Shown in pieces: positions 63,563 through 64,000 of a stretch of DNA of 64,000 nucleotides. Position 1 is the first letter of the stretch. Each line of letters opens with the position of its first letter. Below the pieces are notes generated by a model that saw nothing but the letters and a program-made list of their open reading frames with translations, ran no database searches and had not been told where the DNA came from. Both the position numbers and the translations under genes were made by a program. This DNA comes from Xylanibacillus composti (GTDB lineage: Bacteria > Bacillota > Bacilli > Paenibacillales > K13): contig NZ_BOVK01000006.1 in assembly GCF_018403685.1 (NCBI RefSeq), positions 124,001 to 188,000 of the forward strand, given 5' to 3'.

Positions 63563-63979
63563 ATGGATAAAATGCGTACATATGGGTTGGTCGGACTGCT
63601 GCTTCTTCTGGGTGCGGCGCTTGTAGGCTGCGGCAATGCAGACAATAATCACGCGGGACATGGAGGGCCTCCTACCGGAAGCATGATCGGGGTGGAGATC
63701 TCTATTGAACCGCAAGCAGCATCTGCCGGACAAGAGGTTGACTTGAAGGCGGCGGTCACGCAGGATGCGGAGCAGGTAGAAGATGCAGATGAAGTCATGT
63801 TCGAGGTGCGCCAATCAGGTTCCGATGATCGAGCTATGCTGATGGGGGAACATGCGGGCGAGGGGATGTACACGGTCACACATGTTTTTCCTGAGGCCGG
63901 CACGTACTTCGTTACGGCGCACGTGACAGCAAGAGGCATGCATAACATGCCTACGCTGGAAGTCGACATAGCCGAGTAA
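63563..63979 (+). CDS. YtkA/FixH-like lipoprotein
   Basis: A 138-residue lipoprotein: lipobox LVGC (Cys at about residue 23), a His/Gly-rich linker (NNHAGHGGPP), then a beta-sandwich (VEISIEPQAASAGQEVDLKAAVTQDAE...GEGMYTVTHVFPEAGTYFVTAHVTARGMH) of the FixH/YtkA type, thought to help respiratory or copper-related assembly. His and Met residues (HNMP near the end) could bind metal. The ATG follows GAGGTGAGG. Confidence 0.75.
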   Translation: MDKMRTYGLVGLLLLLGAALVGCGNADNNHAGHGGPPTGSMIGVEISIEPQAASAGQEVDLKAAVTQDAEQVEDADEVMFEVRQSGSDDRAMLMGEHAGEGMYTVTHVFPEAGTYFVTAHVTARGMHNMPTLEVDIAE

Positions 63980-64000
63980 CACAGGCCACTTGACAAGAAG

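Noticed and set aside
1-64000. CRISPR arrays, rRNA, tRNA, insertion sequences, prophage
   Set aside because: No regularly spaced repeats, no transposase or integrase motifs and no RNA gene landmarks were seen.

Overview
The window reads as a chromosomal segment of an aerobic, endospore-forming Firmicute, most likely of the family Paenibacillaceae. The sporulation genes cotE, spoVM, spoVIF-like, a Spo0E-type regulator and an alpha/beta-type small acid-soluble spore protein (SASP) are all here. GC content looks moderate, slightly above half. The core gene order follows the mutS-mutL and ylo regions of Bacillus. Nearly all of it is tightly packed coding sequence. I saw no rRNA, tRNA, CRISPR array, transposase or prophage.

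Layout. 1-3.4 kb: a beta-carbonic anhydrase cut by the window edge, a YqkB-like Fe-S family protein, an M32 carboxypeptidase and an aromatic-acid-exporter-like membrane protein. 3.4-13.7 kb: the spore coat morphogen cotE, a phage-type amidoligase homologue, then mutS, a secreted S41 protease, mutL, an RsmJ-like methyltransferase, miaA and hfq. 13.9-18.9 kb: a class A penicillin-binding protein overlapping a cyclophilin lipoprotein, then an orphan sugar-type solute-binding lipoprotein with two catabolite-control (cre-like) sites upstream.

18.9-47.1 kb: rqcH (reverse strand), a YloB-type Ca2+ ATPase, dapF, a bifunctional homocysteine methyltransferase/methylene-THF reductase, then the long block yicC-remA-gmk-rpoZ-coaBC-priA-def-fmt-rsmB-rlmN-prpC-prkC-rsgA-rpe-spoVM, rpmB (reverse), asp23-like, fakA, degV/fakB and recG. 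This block joins mRNA decay, nucleotide supply, coenzyme A synthesis, translation initiation, ribosome maturation and Ser/Thr phosphosignalling. Many genes overlap by ATGA, which suggests translational coupling. It departs from the Bacillus order in three ways: thiN is missing between rpe and spoVM, a degV gene stands where sdaAB-sdaAA would be, and spoVIF follows recG instead of fapR-plsX.

47.2-54.9 kb: spoVIF-like, a moxR-DUF58-DUF4129 set without a transglutaminase domain, thyA-dfrA, two small uncharacterised genes (zinc-ribbon; phage ABA-sandwich-like), the displaced thiN, and a convergent HAD phosphatase. 55-59 kb: a two-gene 2-oxoacid:acceptor oxidoreductase in which four classical subunits are fused into two chains, plus a small unknown protein. 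59-64 kb is more accessory: two coupled small membrane proteins, an unknown cytosolic protein, Spo0E-like, a Cu/Zn superoxide dismutase with a full set of ligands, a PspC-like protein, a YhdF-type dehydrogenase overlapping a SASP gene, and a YtkA/FixH-like lipoprotein.

I found no defence island or clearly new multigene machine. The best leads are the amidoligase beside cotE, the fused oxidoreductase with its long leader, the cre-flanked orphan binding protein, the transglutaminase-free MoxR locus, and the small unknown genes inside the folate/thiamine cluster.
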